Below are positions 6,720-14,500 of a stretch of DNA of 64,000 nucleotides, one piece after another (position 1 is the stretch's first letter; every line of letters starts with the position of its first letter). A program made the position numbers and the translations under genes. The DNA is from Planotetraspora kaengkrachanensis (GTDB lineage Bacteria; Actinomycetota; Actinomycetes; Streptosporangiales; Streptosporangiaceae), in assembly GCF_016862895.1 (NCBI RefSeq), contig NZ_BONV01000053.1:22304-86303 (forward strand), written 5' to 3'. The notes below the pieces were generated by a model, which was not told the DNA's origin, ran no database searches, and saw only the letters and a list, made by a program, of their open reading frames with translations.

Positions 6720-6917
6720 ATGAGCGAACCCCAGACCGTCACGCTTCCACACGGCGACAATTTGAGCTGTGACACATGCCAGAACGAGCTCTTCGAATAC
6801 CATCAGTGGAAGCTCCAGACCACGGGCATGACATTCATGAACCTCGACTGGGCGAACCGTGACGCGACCTGCTTCGTGTGCACCACGTGCCGCCGCATCC
6901 ATTGGTTCCATTTGTGA
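6720..6917 (+). CDS. Small zinc-ribbon protein
   Basis: A 65-residue protein with two CxxC knuckles (CDTCQNE near residue 16; CFVCTTC near residue 52) and the core WKLQTTGMTFMNLDWANRDA, ending IHWFHL. The spacing suits one zinc-ribbon. Similar tiny proteins are widespread in actinomycetes and assumed to bind nucleic acid or a protein. No ribosome site precedes the ATG at 6720, but TAGTAT ends 7 bases upstream, so a leaderless mRNA is plausible. An in-frame ATG at 6678 would add 14 poorly conserved-looking residues. Confidence 0.65.
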   Translation: MSEPQTVTLPHGDNLSCDTCQNELFEYHQWKLQTTGMTFMNLDWANRDATCFVCTTCRRIHWFHL

Positions 6918-7093
6918 TCAAGGGTGTGCCCTGGCGTACAGCCCGATGATCAGATAGTCCACGCAGTGGCTCTGCATTATGGGCGCACAGTCGTCACGAT
7001 CTGCCGTCGCGGAGGACGCCCCAATGATCGTCGCGACGCCCGGCACGCGCACGGCAAACTGACCGTATCGAGGAAAGAACCGTTCGGTGTGCG

Positions 7094-7306
7094 CTACTGC
7101 AGGTTGTCCGCGGCCTCTCCAGGTACGGAGAAAGGCGTGTAGCCGGGCGGCAGTTCGCTCACGTCCAAGCCGGAAAATACCAGTGACAGGTCATGTGCAT
7201 TGGTCTGGATACGCACCTCGTGGAATTCAATCCCGATGGCTGCGGCCCACGAATCAGCCGTCGTCGATTCGGCCATGACCGTCGCCCCGGGATAGAGGTT
7301 CGGCAT
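7094..7306 (-). CDS. Hypothetical protein downstream of MerR regulator
   Basis: About 70 residues (start at 7306; alternatives at 7327 and 7276). It has an Ala-rich N-terminus, then AAIGIEFHEVRIQTNAHDLSLVFSGLDVSELPPGY, which reads as strand-rich protein with good codon bias. I do not recognise a family. It directly follows the merR-like gene on the same strand and probably shares its transcript. Confidence 0.4.
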   Translation of the reverse strand: MPNLYPGATVMAESTTADSWAAAIGIEFHEVRIQTNAHDLSLVFSGLDVSELPPGYTPFSVPGEAADNLQ

Positions 7307-7316
7307 GTCGCCGCGA

Positions 7317-7733
7317 TCACTCCACAACCAGGTCCGGGACCCTATCGGAGGCTGTAGGGGTGGCGGCCGCGGCGTCCTCGCAGGCGCGCAGATATGTCTC
7401 GATCGCGTGCCGGTTGCGCTGCAGCACGTCGATGCGTCGTTCGATGCTGACGAGTTGGCGTCGCAGTCCGTCCAGGTCCTTTATTGCCGGGCACACCGGG
7501 GCCTTCGCTTCTTCCTTCGCGGCATCGAGACAGGGGAGAACCTCGCGGATCATCTCCGTCGTGAAACCGGCTTCGAGAAGTTCGCGAATTTGCAGTACAC
7601 GATCGATGGCAGGCTCGCCGTAGGTGCGATATCCGTTGCCGCTCCGGAACGGGTGCAGGATGCCGACCTCTTCGTAGTAACGAAGCAGTCGCGGCGCGAC
7701 CCCCGTCTTCGCGGCCAGGTCTCCGATCTTCAA
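7317..7733 (-). CDS. MerR family transcriptional regulator
   Basis: A 138-residue regulator. The N-terminal winged helix (MKIGDLAAKTGVAPRLLRYYEEVGIL, residues 1-25) and GYRTYGEPAIDRVLQIRELLEAGFT follow the MerR pattern, and residues ~75-115 form the dimer coiled coil. It has only one Cys in the effector region (APVCPAI), so a metal sensor of CueR type is not obvious; small-molecule MerR members are the likelier group. It is divergent from the SDR gene at 7953, with a MerR-type promoter between them, so it probably controls that gene. Confidence 0.85.
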   Translation of the reverse strand: MKIGDLAAKTGVAPRLLRYYEEVGILHPFRSGNGYRTYGEPAIDRVLQIRELLEAGFTTEMIREVLPCLDAAKEEAKAPVCPAIKDLDGLRRQLVSIERRIDVLQRNRHAIETYLRACEDAAAATPTASDRVPDLVVE

Positions 7734-7810
7734 ATCGCTCTCCTCAATTAGGCATCCGCGCAGACGGCGCGCCTCGCCGTCGCACCGGTACGCGACCTCG
7801 CGGTCGGCGC

Positions 7811-7842
7811 TTGACCTTCACATTAATGGAAAGGTTTAGCTT
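7811..7842 (+). promoter_or_regulatory. MerR-type promoter/operator
   Basis: TTGACC (7811-7816) and TAGCTT (7837-7842) are separated by 20 bases, longer than the usual 17, as in MerR-activated promoters. The spacer carries ACCTT-N12-AAGGT (7814-7835), an exact dyad. It faces the SDR gene at 7953. Confidence 0.7.
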
Positions 7843-7952
7843 CTCCACATTCCCAGACCTGCTGAAGCGGGTTGATCAAGGCCGCGTATCCGGGGCCGGC
7901 CATCGCGTTGGACAGCCGCGGCGCGCGCCAGCAAAGAATGTGAGATCAAGAG

Positions 7953-8909
7953 ATGACGACGGGTTCCAGGACGAACGCAAGCAAGCCGGACGGTGGGGGA
8001 TGGACCGCGGACCGAATGGCCGAACAGAAGGGCCGCACCTTCGTCGTGACGGGTGCGACCAGCGGTCTCGGTCTCGTGACGGCGCGCGAGCTCGCGGCGC
8101 ACGGCGGCCGGGTGCTGCTCGCTGTTCGTGACGCGGCACGGGGAGAAGAGGTGGCGTCCTCGCTCCGCAGGGCGTATCCCGGGGCCGAGGTGGAGGTGCG
8201 TCAAATCGATCTGCTGAATTTGAACTCGATTCGCCGGGCCGCGGAGCAAATCGGCGCGGAGGAGTCCGTCGACGTACTGGTCAACAACGCGGGCATCTCC
8301 ATGGTCGAGCACTCCGTGACCGCGCTGGGCGCAGAGCGCCATCTCGCTGCGAATCACCTCGGCCACTTCGCGCTCACGGCGTTGCTGGAACCGGCGCTGC
8401 GCCGGTCGCCTGCGCCGCGGGTGGTCACCGTGACGTCGTACATGCATGAGAAGGGCGAACTTGATCTGGACGATGTCGCGTGGTCGCGGAAGTACTCGCC
8501 TATCGCCGCCTACTCGGCATCGAAGCTGGCCAACGCGGTCTTCGCCGTGGAGCTCGCCCGGCGCGAGCAGTCGTCATCGTCGCCGATCACCAGCATTCTT
8601 GCGCACCCGGGCTACAGCAACACGCCGATGCAGAGCAAAGGCACCGGGATCACGGGGATCGCCATGCGCGTTCTCGGCAGGCTCTTCGCGCAGAGTCCGG
8701 AGATGGGAGCTCTGCCGCAGCTTTTCGCGGCGACCGAGCCCGATCTCGCCGGCGGCTCCTACATCGGACCTGACGGCCGGGGCGGACGGTCTGGACATCC
8801 CATACCCGTGCAGCCGTCGGCGGCAGCCCAAGATCCAGAACTCGGCCGTCGCCTGTGGGAGCGCTCGCAGCAACTGACCGGCATCGGCTGGCACACCCCC
8901 GAATCCTGA
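7953..8909 (+). CDS. Short-chain dehydrogenase/reductase
   Basis: A 318-residue SDR of the extended retinol-dehydrogenase-like type: TGATSGLG (nucleotide loop, residues ~33-40), NNAGIS (~110) and YSASK (catalytic Tyr-Lys, ~188). The chain continues beyond the classical 250 residues with FAQSPEMGALPQLFAATEPDLAGGSYIGPDG, typical of light-dependent-reductase/WW-oxidoreductase relatives. An internal ATG (MAEQKG, residue 22) sits just before the first strand and may be the real start. It lies behind a MerR-type promoter and is probably inducible; the substrate is unknown. Confidence 0.85.
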   Translation: MTTGSRTNASKPDGGGWTADRMAEQKGRTFVVTGATSGLGLVTARELAAHGGRVLLAVRDAARGEEVASSLRRAYPGAEVEVRQIDLLNLNSIRRAAEQIGAEESVDVLVNNAGISMVEHSVTALGAERHLAANHLGHFALTALLEPALRRSPAPRVVTVTSYMHEKGELDLDDVAWSRKYSPIAAYSASKLANAVFAVELARREQSSSSPITSILAHPGYSNTPMQSKGTGITGIAMRVLGRLFAQSPEMGALPQLFAATEPDLAGGSYIGPDGRGGRSGHPIPVQPSAAAQDPELGRRLWERSQQLTGIGWHTPES

Positions 8910-9087
8910 CCGCGTCGCCCGCGGACGAGGATGATCGGGCCGCCGACCTGCTGGTCGGCGGTGATGAAAAGAACCCCCGTTGCGCACTCGCGGTTGCCGT
9001 GGCAAAGTTGGCCCCGCTTTGCGGCACTCATATATACGGCAGAAGGATTGAAGTCCATGGTCTCGGCGTCCCTCAGCGGCCGCCGTC

Positions 9088-9213
9088 GGCACTGACCGGT
9101 CTCCAGTACCGGCATCGTCAGTGCCACGTTCGTCTCCTCACGGCGGCCCTACGCGCGGTGTCTGACACACCGCCTCGCCTCCCTGTACAGGGAGGTCCCG
9201 GCTCAGCGCCGGG
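9088..9213 (+). promoter_or_regulatory. Four tandem hairpins in the leader of the GNAT gene
   Basis: Four inverted repeats follow one another. GGCACTGAC/GTCAGTGCC (9088-9125) has an inner CCGGT/ACCGG pair; GCGGTGT/ACACCGC spans 9155-9173. The 18-base palindrome CCTCCCTGTACAGGGAGG spans 9178-9195, and CCCGGC/GCCGGG spans 9198-9213. The gene starts at 9300. This may be a structured 5' leader, a terminator for the SDR gene, or both. Confidence 0.45.
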
Positions 9214-9299
9214 TCTGACAAGTCTGCGCGGCTCACCGATCCGCCCCGGTGCGGCGGGATCGCGCTCCACCATGTCATACACGTGAGGTCAACATCATC

Positions 9300-10058
9300 A
9301 TGGACTCCAACGTCCAGAGCTTTGCCGTCGCCAACCTTCGTCGCCGCCCCGTGGTCGTCCAGGCAGGTGGCTTCGTCGCAGGGTTCGATCCCAGCACCAC
9401 CAGCCCGTACATCAACTACGCGACCCCTGAGCCCGGCGCTCGGCCGACGAGCCGGGATGTCGCAGCGCTGATCGAGGCGTTCCGCGATCGCGGTCTCAAG
9501 CCCAGGCTCGAGTTCGCGCCGGACGCCGCGCCCGACGTGGAGCCCGCACTGCGCGCGGCGGGATTCACCGTGGAGGAGGTACACGAGTACCTGGTCTGCA
9601 CTCCGGCCACGCTGACGATGCCTCCAGCCACGGCAGCCCCCCTCCTTGTGGAGACCCCGTCCACGGACGAGGACTACGCGTCGATCGACGGTGCCTTGGC
9701 CGAGGCGTTCTCCGGCGAGTTCGCCTCCTCCCCTGAAGGTGTGGCCCGGCTGCGCCGCACCCAGGAGAACGGCGGCGCGGTGCGGTTCGTCCGGGCGCCC
9801 GGGGGCGGCTGCGCCGGTGGGGCCTCCTGCTCCGCGCCGGCCGTGGGCACTTCGGAGTTGGCAGGTGTGGGTACTCGACCCGCCTTCCGCGGCCGCGGCA
9901 TCGCCGCCTCGGTCACAGCCGCGCTGACGGAGACCATGTTCGCCCAGGGGGCGCAGTCGGTGTGGCTGGAGTACTCGGGCGAGGGATCACGCCGCGTCTA
10001 TGAACGCGTCGGCTACAAGCCGCAAGGCACCCGCCTGTACATGGCGCTCGAAGGGTGA
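9300..10058 (+). CDS. GNAT family N-acetyltransferase
   Basis: A 252-residue acetyltransferase. The acetyl-CoA loop is in the C-terminal half: GVGTRPAFRGRGIAASVTAAL matches motif A (V-x-x-x-x-R-x-R-G-x-G/A), followed by ALTETMFAQGAQSVWLEYSGEGSRRVYERVGY, the usual motif B. The N-terminal ~120 residues form a second, degenerate GNAT-like half without that loop. The ATG at 9300 has GTGAGG about 12 bases upstream. The substrate is not evident. It is preceded by an unusual run of hairpins. Confidence 0.8.
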   Translation: MDSNVQSFAVANLRRRPVVVQAGGFVAGFDPSTTSPYINYATPEPGARPTSRDVAALIEAFRDRGLKPRLEFAPDAAPDVEPALRAAGFTVEEVHEYLVCTPATLTMPPATAAPLLVETPSTDEDYASIDGALAEAFSGEFASSPEGVARLRRTQENGGAVRFVRAPGGGCAGGASCSAPAVGTSELAGVGTRPAFRGRGIAASVTAALTETMFAQGAQSVWLEYSGEGSRRVYERVGYKPQGTRLYMALEG

Positions 10059-10173
10059 CGTGCGGGGCGGGGACGGTCCAGGGCCCGTCCCCGCCCTCAG
10101 CCCGTACGTCTATCGGAAACGACCAGTAGGCGGTGATGTCCCGCCTCGGGGCGTACAAGTCGAGGCGTCCGAC

Positions 10174-10563
10174 TCATCGGGCGTCGAATTCGGTCCTCGA
10201 TTCGAGGATGCCGGCGCAGTTGTCCTCCGCCCATCCGCCCAGGGAGCGGAGGATCCCGAGCAAGCTGAGCCCGCGAGCAGTCAGGGCGTAGTCGACTCGT
10301 GGGGGTTTGGTGTCGTGGACGGTCCGCGTCACCAGGCCGTCCCGTTCCAGCCCCCGCAGTGTCGCGCTGAGCATGCGCTGGGTGATGGGCTCGCTCATCC
10401 GGCGCAGCTCGTTGAACCGCCGGGTGGTGTCGCCGAGCTGGCAGATGACCACCACCGACCACTTGTCGCCGACCCGTTCGAGCACGTCGCGGATGAGGGC
10501 GAGGCGGGCCTGCTCGCACAACTCGGACGTGGTGTCGTCCACCTCCGGGATCGGGTGTGCCAT
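10174..10563 (-). CDS. HxlR family transcriptional regulator
   Basis: A 129-residue winged-helix protein of the HxlR type: DVLERVGDKWSVVVICQLGDTTRRFNELRRM, then ITQRMLSATLRGLERDGLVTRTV and PPRVDYALTARG. One N-terminal Cys (CEQARLALIRD) stands where redox- or electrophile-sensing HxlR proteins carry theirs. The start is taken as the ATG at 10563; an in-frame ATG at 10596 is possible. It is divergent from the SDR gene at 10718, which it most likely represses. Confidence 0.85.
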   Translation of the reverse strand: MAHPIPEVDDTTSELCEQARLALIRDVLERVGDKWSVVVICQLGDTTRRFNELRRMSEPITQRMLSATLRGLERDGLVTRTVHDTKPPRVDYALTARGLSLLGILRSLGGWAEDNCAGILESRTEFDAR

Positions 10564-10583
10564 GCCCGCAGTATACGAGAGGT

Positions 10584-10688
10584 ACCTGGTTCCCATAGGG
10601 GTGGTTCTCCCGGTGATACCTGGTCACGTTGAAGTGCTCTCTTGCCGCGTTCCCGCAGCGCTGCAAAGGTACGGATTACGCACCTGGT
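10584..10688. promoter_or_regulatory. Three ACCTGGT motifs between hxlR-like and SDR genes
   Basis: ACCTGGT occurs at 10584-10590, 10618-10624 and 10682-10688 in the divergent intergenic region; the first is embedded in GGTACCTGGTTCC. Repeated sites next to a divergent HxlR gene suggest its operators. Confidence 0.45.
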
Positions 10689-10717
10689 ATCCAATGAGAA
10701 CCATCTAGGGGGAAATC

Positions 10718-11482
10718 GTGTCCACGCGGTTTGTAGAGAAAGTCATCCTGATCACCGGTGCCACCTCCGGCATGGGCCGTGCCGCGGCCGAACGGATCGC
10801 GGCCGAGGGCGCGAAAGTCGTCCTCGCAGCACGTGGCAAGGAGGCAGGCGACGCGCTGGTGGCGGACCTCCGCGCCGCCGGAAGAGAGGCCACCTTCATC
10901 CCGGCCGATGTGACGGTGGAGGCCGAGGCGGCGGAGCTGGTCCGCCAGGCGGTGAGTCGGTACGGCCGGCTCGACGGCGTGTTCAACAACGTCGGCGCCG
11001 CCACGGCGGTCGGCCCGCTGACCGAGATCGAGGGCGACGCCTGGCGCGCCGAGCTGGCGCTCAACCTCAGCAGCGTCTTCTACGGCCTGAAGCACCAGAT
11101 TCCGGTGCTACTGGCGAACGGCGGAGGCGCGATCCTGAACAACGCCTCGGCCAACGGCGTCACCGGGCAAGCGGGCGCGGCCTCCTACAGCGCCGCCAAG
11201 CACGGCGTGGTCGGCCTCACCCGGTCGGCGGCACTCGAAACGGCCGCGGCCGGCATTCGGATCAACGCCCTGATCACCGGCGGCGTCGACACCCCGCTGC
11301 TGCGTGCCAACATGGGCCCGACACCGGAGGAGGCCCTGCGCGCAGCCGGGGCGATGCACCCGATCGGGCGGGTCGCCCAGCCGGACGAGATCGCGGCGTT
11401 CGTCGCGTTCCTGCTGAGCGACGAAGCCAGGTTCATCACCGGAGCCGCGCTGGCGATCGATGGCGGGATGACCGCGGACTGA
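10718..11482 (+). CDS. Short-chain dehydrogenase/reductase (classical)
   Basis: A 254-residue classical SDR: TGATSGMG (residues ~13-20), NNVGAA (~90), catalytic YSAAK (~156) and the C-terminal GAALAIDGGMTA typical of the FabG/glucose-dehydrogenase group. The acidic residue after strand 2 is replaced by AARGKEAG, which favours NADP(H). GTG start with AGGGGGA upstream. Divergent from, and probably regulated by, the HxlR protein. The physiological substrate cannot be inferred. Confidence 0.88.
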   Translation: MSTRFVEKVILITGATSGMGRAAAERIAAEGAKVVLAARGKEAGDALVADLRAAGREATFIPADVTVEAEAAELVRQAVSRYGRLDGVFNNVGAATAVGPLTEIEGDAWRAELALNLSSVFYGLKHQIPVLLANGGGAILNNASANGVTGQAGAASYSAAKHGVVGLTRSAALETAAAGIRINALITGGVDTPLLRANMGPTPEEALRAAGAMHPIGRVAQPDEIAAFVAFLLSDEARFITGAALAIDGGMTAD

Positions 11483-11607
11483 CGAGGGGACTTCGCGGGC
11501 GGCCTGCCTCCCGTGCAAGGTTGATCCGCTGAGCGCTCGGCAAGCCGTCCCCCCAACAGGACGCGGCCGGCAGCGACACTCGCACGAGCAGGAGATCTGA
11601 GTAGCCG

Positions 11608-11650
11608 GACGCCCCGCCCATTCCTTTGTCACAACGGCGGGCGGGGCGTC
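11608..11650. terminator. 12-bp hairpin between convergent genes
   Basis: GACGCCCCGCCC (11608-11619) and GGGCGGGGCGTC (11639-11650) are exact complements around a 19-base loop. It lies between the convergent SDR and tautomerase genes and probably serves both. No U tract. Confidence 0.6.
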
Positions 11651-11709
11651 TCGGGCCTGTTCAGAGAGTTCGCAGTGCTCAAATCGCGCGGTATCGCGGT
11701 CCCCGCCGG

Positions 11710-12135
11710 TCAGTAGTAGGGAACCGCCCGATTCTCGCGCACCCAGAGCCGTTCGGCTTCACTGCCCTCGGGAGGAGGCCGTAGCCCGTCGATCATCCAC
11801 AGATCCCGGGGAGTCTCGTCGACATGGAACTCGCAGTACAGGCCCCGGTCCCGAGTGTGGGGGGCCAGCAGGTGGCTCAACTCCTCGGCGATCCGGTTTC
11901 GCGCGGCGGGATCCCGCGGTTGGCGAGCGAGGTGCTCGATCACCACTCGCACGGCGCTGTCCGACGGTTCGCCGCCGATGAGGAACGAGGATTCCGGCAC
12001 TTCGTGGAAGAGGGTGATGACGTAGAACTTCGGCAGACCGGCACCTACGTAGTGCTGCGCGACGTCTGCAGCGAATTCCTCCTTCTGCCGCGCGGTGTAG
12101 GTGCCGACCGGATGGTAGACGTGCCAAAGGGGCAT
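11710..12135 (-). CDS. Tautomerase-like protein (oxalocrotonate tautomerase family)
   Basis: A 141-residue protein beginning MPLWHVYHPVGTYTARQKEEFA. Pro at position 2 is the expected catalytic base of the tautomerase superfamily. FYVITLFHEVPESSFLIGGEP and the length fit the single-chain 'putative oxalocrotonate tautomerase' group seen in fungi and actinobacteria. The ATG at 12135 (GAAGGAC upstream) puts Pro at position 2; a longer frame from 12228 would bury it. The substrate is unknown. Confidence 0.75.
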   Translation of the reverse strand: MPLWHVYHPVGTYTARQKEEFAADVAQHYVGAGLPKFYVITLFHEVPESSFLIGGEPSDSAVRVVIEHLARQPRDPAARNRIAEELSHLLAPHTRDRGLYCEFHVDETPRDLWMIDGLRPPPEGSEAERLWVRENRAVPYY

Positions 12136-12319
12136 CACAGTGTCCTTCGCGAGCGACGGTGCCGGCCGGGCTGAGTAACTGGTCGACTTACACCACGCCA
12201 GAAGGCCCTCACCCATTTCAAAGACCATCGACAGCGTGTCGCTGATCCCACTCCACCGTCACTGACGTCCATGGTCAGTACAGCCCAGGCGCGAGCGGCA
12301 CGAGCGTGAGCGCGAATCC

Positions 12320-12991
12320 CTATTTGTCGTGCTGCCGGCGCACCATCTCGGTGATCCAGATGGGCGCGAACGGAGAGGTGCAGCCCGGGGGAGTCGGGTA
12401 GTCCTTGAGCACTTCGAGGCGCTCACCGATGTCGACGGCACGGGCGCGGTGCTCGGTGTGCTCGATCCCGATCTGAGCCAGGCAGTGGTTCATCGCCCAC
12501 TGCAGGCGATCCGGGGCGTCCTTCATCTCCGTCTCGATGACGTCGAGCAGTCCGGCGAGGTCGAGGCCTTCGGGCTTCTTCGCGACGCGTTCGGTGGTCA
12601 GCGCCCAGCCGGCACTCGCGACCACGGGATCCGGATCGGCTGACCAGGCCAGGCGCAACTCTCCGGAGTGCGGATTCTTCTTCACCACGTAGTTCACGAG
12701 CCAGTCGTGCACCTTGGGTGTGCGCGCTTCGCGCAACATAACGTCCAACTCGTCACGCTCGAACGCCTTCGGACGGCAGATCAGGATCGCCAGCAGTCGC
12801 GCCGCGGTGTCATCGGTCTCCCAGAGCCGGCACGCGAGTTCCTGCTGCGTCTTCAGCCGCTTCGCGAGCGCGCGCAGCTTGCTGAGATTCACACCGTGAT
12901 CGTCACCGTGCTTCTCGTTGACCTCGCGTGTCCTCGGGTCCTCGAGGTCGGCCAGTTCGGCCATCACCTCGGCCACCGTGGTCTCGGCCAC
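12320..12991 (-). CDS. DNA alkylation repair family protein (HEAT-like)
   Basis: A 223-residue all-helical protein resembling the AlkC/AlkD-like DNA alkylation repair family: EVNEKHGDDHGVNLSKLRALAKRLK, ELACRLWETDDTAARLLAILICRP, VHDWLVNYVVKKNP and DRLQWAMNHCLAQIGI are family-like repeats. Members remove alkylated bases without flipping them, but relatives with no glycosylase activity are common. Probably cytosolic. It stands alone between convergent or remnant genes. Confidence 0.75.
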   Translation of the reverse strand: MAETTVAEVMAELADLEDPRTREVNEKHGDDHGVNLSKLRALAKRLKTQQELACRLWETDDTAARLLAILICRPKAFERDELDVMLREARTPKVHDWLVNYVVKKNPHSGELRLAWSADPDPVVASAGWALTTERVAKKPEGLDLAGLLDVIETEMKDAPDRLQWAMNHCLAQIGIEHTEHRARAVDIGERLEVLKDYPTPPGCTSPFAPIWITEMVRRQHDK

Positions 12992-13074
12992 CTCGCCTCC
13001 CGTTCATCACGTGCGAGGTTCAGCCTACGACGGAAGCCGGTGATGAGAAGAAGGAGTTGCTGGGCCGCGATCGG

Positions 13075-13249
13075 AGTCGTGTTCACGCTGACCTACACTC
13101 ACGACCGCACCGGGCGCGATCTCACCATGACGGGCATCAAGTCCTACCGCCTCCATGCCGGACGGATAGTCGAATTCTGGGGTGAAACCGATCTGCATGG
13201 CCTGCTCCGGCAGGCCGGCCTGGTGCCGGAGCAGATCCCGCCCTTCTGA
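13075..13249 (+). pseudogene. C-terminal remnant of a SnoaL-like (NTF2-fold) protein
   Basis: The frame ending at 13249 reads VVFTLTYTHDRTGRDLTM, then GIKSYRLHAGRIVEFWGETDL and a short tail. This is the last strands of a SnoaL-like/ester-cyclase domain, but nothing upstream supplies the first ~80 residues; that DNA belongs to the opposite-strand alkylation-repair gene region. Likely a truncated relic. Confidence 0.5.
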
Positions 13250-13280
13250 GAAGTGGGCGAATGGAAGCCGGCGGTGTCTC

Positions 13281-14387
13281 CTAGAGAGTGCCGACTTGGG
13301 AGTCCTCCTTGATGCGGGTGAGGAAGAAGTCCCGGACGTCCTCGGCGAGCAGTTCCGGCACCTCCATCGCGGCGAAGTGGCCGCCGCGCTCGAACTCCGA
13401 CCAGTGCCTGATGTCGTACAGCCGCTCGGCCAGTGGCCGCACCGACTGCGTGATGTCGTGCGCGAACACCGCCACGCCAACCGGTACCGGGCACGGCTCG
13501 GTCCGCCGCGGAGTCTCGCGGTGCAGCCGCGCCGAGGAGGCCGCGGTGGCGGTCAGCCAGTACAGCGAGATGCCGGTCAGCATCCGCTCGTCACTGATCT
13601 GCGAACGGGGGTCCGTCCACTGTGCGAAGCGCTCGGCGATCCAGGCCAGCTGGCCGACCGGAGAGTCGGTCAGCGCATAGCCGATGGTCTGCGGGGTGGT
13701 GGCCTGCAGAGCCTGGTACGGCGGACGATTCGCCATCAGTTGCCGGACCTGGTCCAGCCGAGCTTCGTCCGTTTCTGACAGCTCGATGTCGGCGTCCGGT
13801 ATCGGCCGGGTCGGCAGGTAGTTGACGTGCACCCCGACGACCTGCTCGGGCGCCACCGCGCCGAGCGCCGTCGAGATGCCCGAGCCGAAGTCGCCGCCCT
13901 GCGCGCCATAGCGCTCGTACCCGAGACGGCGCATCAGCTCGGCCCAGGCCCGTGCGACCCGGACGATGTCCCAGCCGCGGTCGTGGGTCGGCCCGGAGAA
14001 GCCGTAACCCGGGATGGACGGGATCACCACGTGGAAGTCGCGCGACAGCGGCTCGATCACGTCGAGGAACTCCAGAAACGAACCGGGCCAGCCGTGGGTG
14101 AGGATCAGCGCGAGCGCGTCCGGTTTCGAAGACCGGACGTGGACGAAGTGGATGTTCTGGCCGTCGATCTCGGTGGTGAAGTGCGGAAGCTCGTTGAGCC
14201 TGGCCTCGTGCTCGCGCCAGTCGTAACCGGTGCGCCAATATTCGGCCAGTTCCTTGAGCCGCGTCAGCGGGAAACCGTAGTCCCATCCGGCGTCGGCGAC
14301 CTCGTTGGGCCAGCGGGTGCGGGAGAGCCGGTCGGTCAGGTCGTCGAGGTCGGCCTGCGGGATGTCGATGCGGAACGGCTTGATCAT
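13281..14387 (-). CDS. Epoxide hydrolase (alpha/beta hydrolase with N-terminal EHN domain)
   Basis: A 368-residue epoxide hydrolase. Residues ~1-100 form the EHN region (FRIDIPQADLDDLTDRLSRTRWP). HGWPGS is the oxyanion motif, GGDFGS carries the nucleophilic Asp, and a late GGHFAAMEVPELL carries the catalytic His. It should open epoxides to diols in the cytosol. The ATG at 14387 gives the family's N-terminus; a frame from 14480 crosses the regulator's operators. Divergent from a MarR gene with clear repeats between them. Confidence 0.88.
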   Translation of the reverse strand: MIKPFRIDIPQADLDDLTDRLSRTRWPNEVADAGWDYGFPLTRLKELAEYWRTGYDWREHEARLNELPHFTTEIDGQNIHFVHVRSSKPDALALILTHGWPGSFLEFLDVIEPLSRDFHVVIPSIPGYGFSGPTHDRGWDIVRVARAWAELMRRLGYERYGAQGGDFGSGISTALGAVAPEQVVGVHVNYLPTRPIPDADIELSETDEARLDQVRQLMANRPPYQALQATTPQTIGYALTDSPVGQLAWIAERFAQWTDPRSQISDERMLTGISLYWLTATAASSARLHRETPRRTEPCPVPVGVAVFAHDITQSVRPLAERLYDIRHWSEFERGGHFAAMEVPELLAEDVRDFFLTRIKEDSQVGTL

Positions 14388-14421
14388 GGTCCTGACTCCG
14401 GGGGGATTCGTTTGGGCATGA

Positions 14422-14489
14422 AACGTTTGTGCGCCTAACGTTTGGCGTCCGAACGATATCACAATCATTGGTGCTCCCAACGATTCGTT
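14422..14489. promoter_or_regulatory. MarR-type operator cluster
   Basis: AACGTTTG occurs at 14422-14429 and again within TAACGTTTGG at 14436-14445. A dyad AACGA-T-TCGTT lies at 14479-14489, next to the marR-like start. All sit between the divergent epoxide hydrolase and MarR genes. Confidence 0.55.
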
Positions 14490-14500
14490 AGGCTTGCCAC

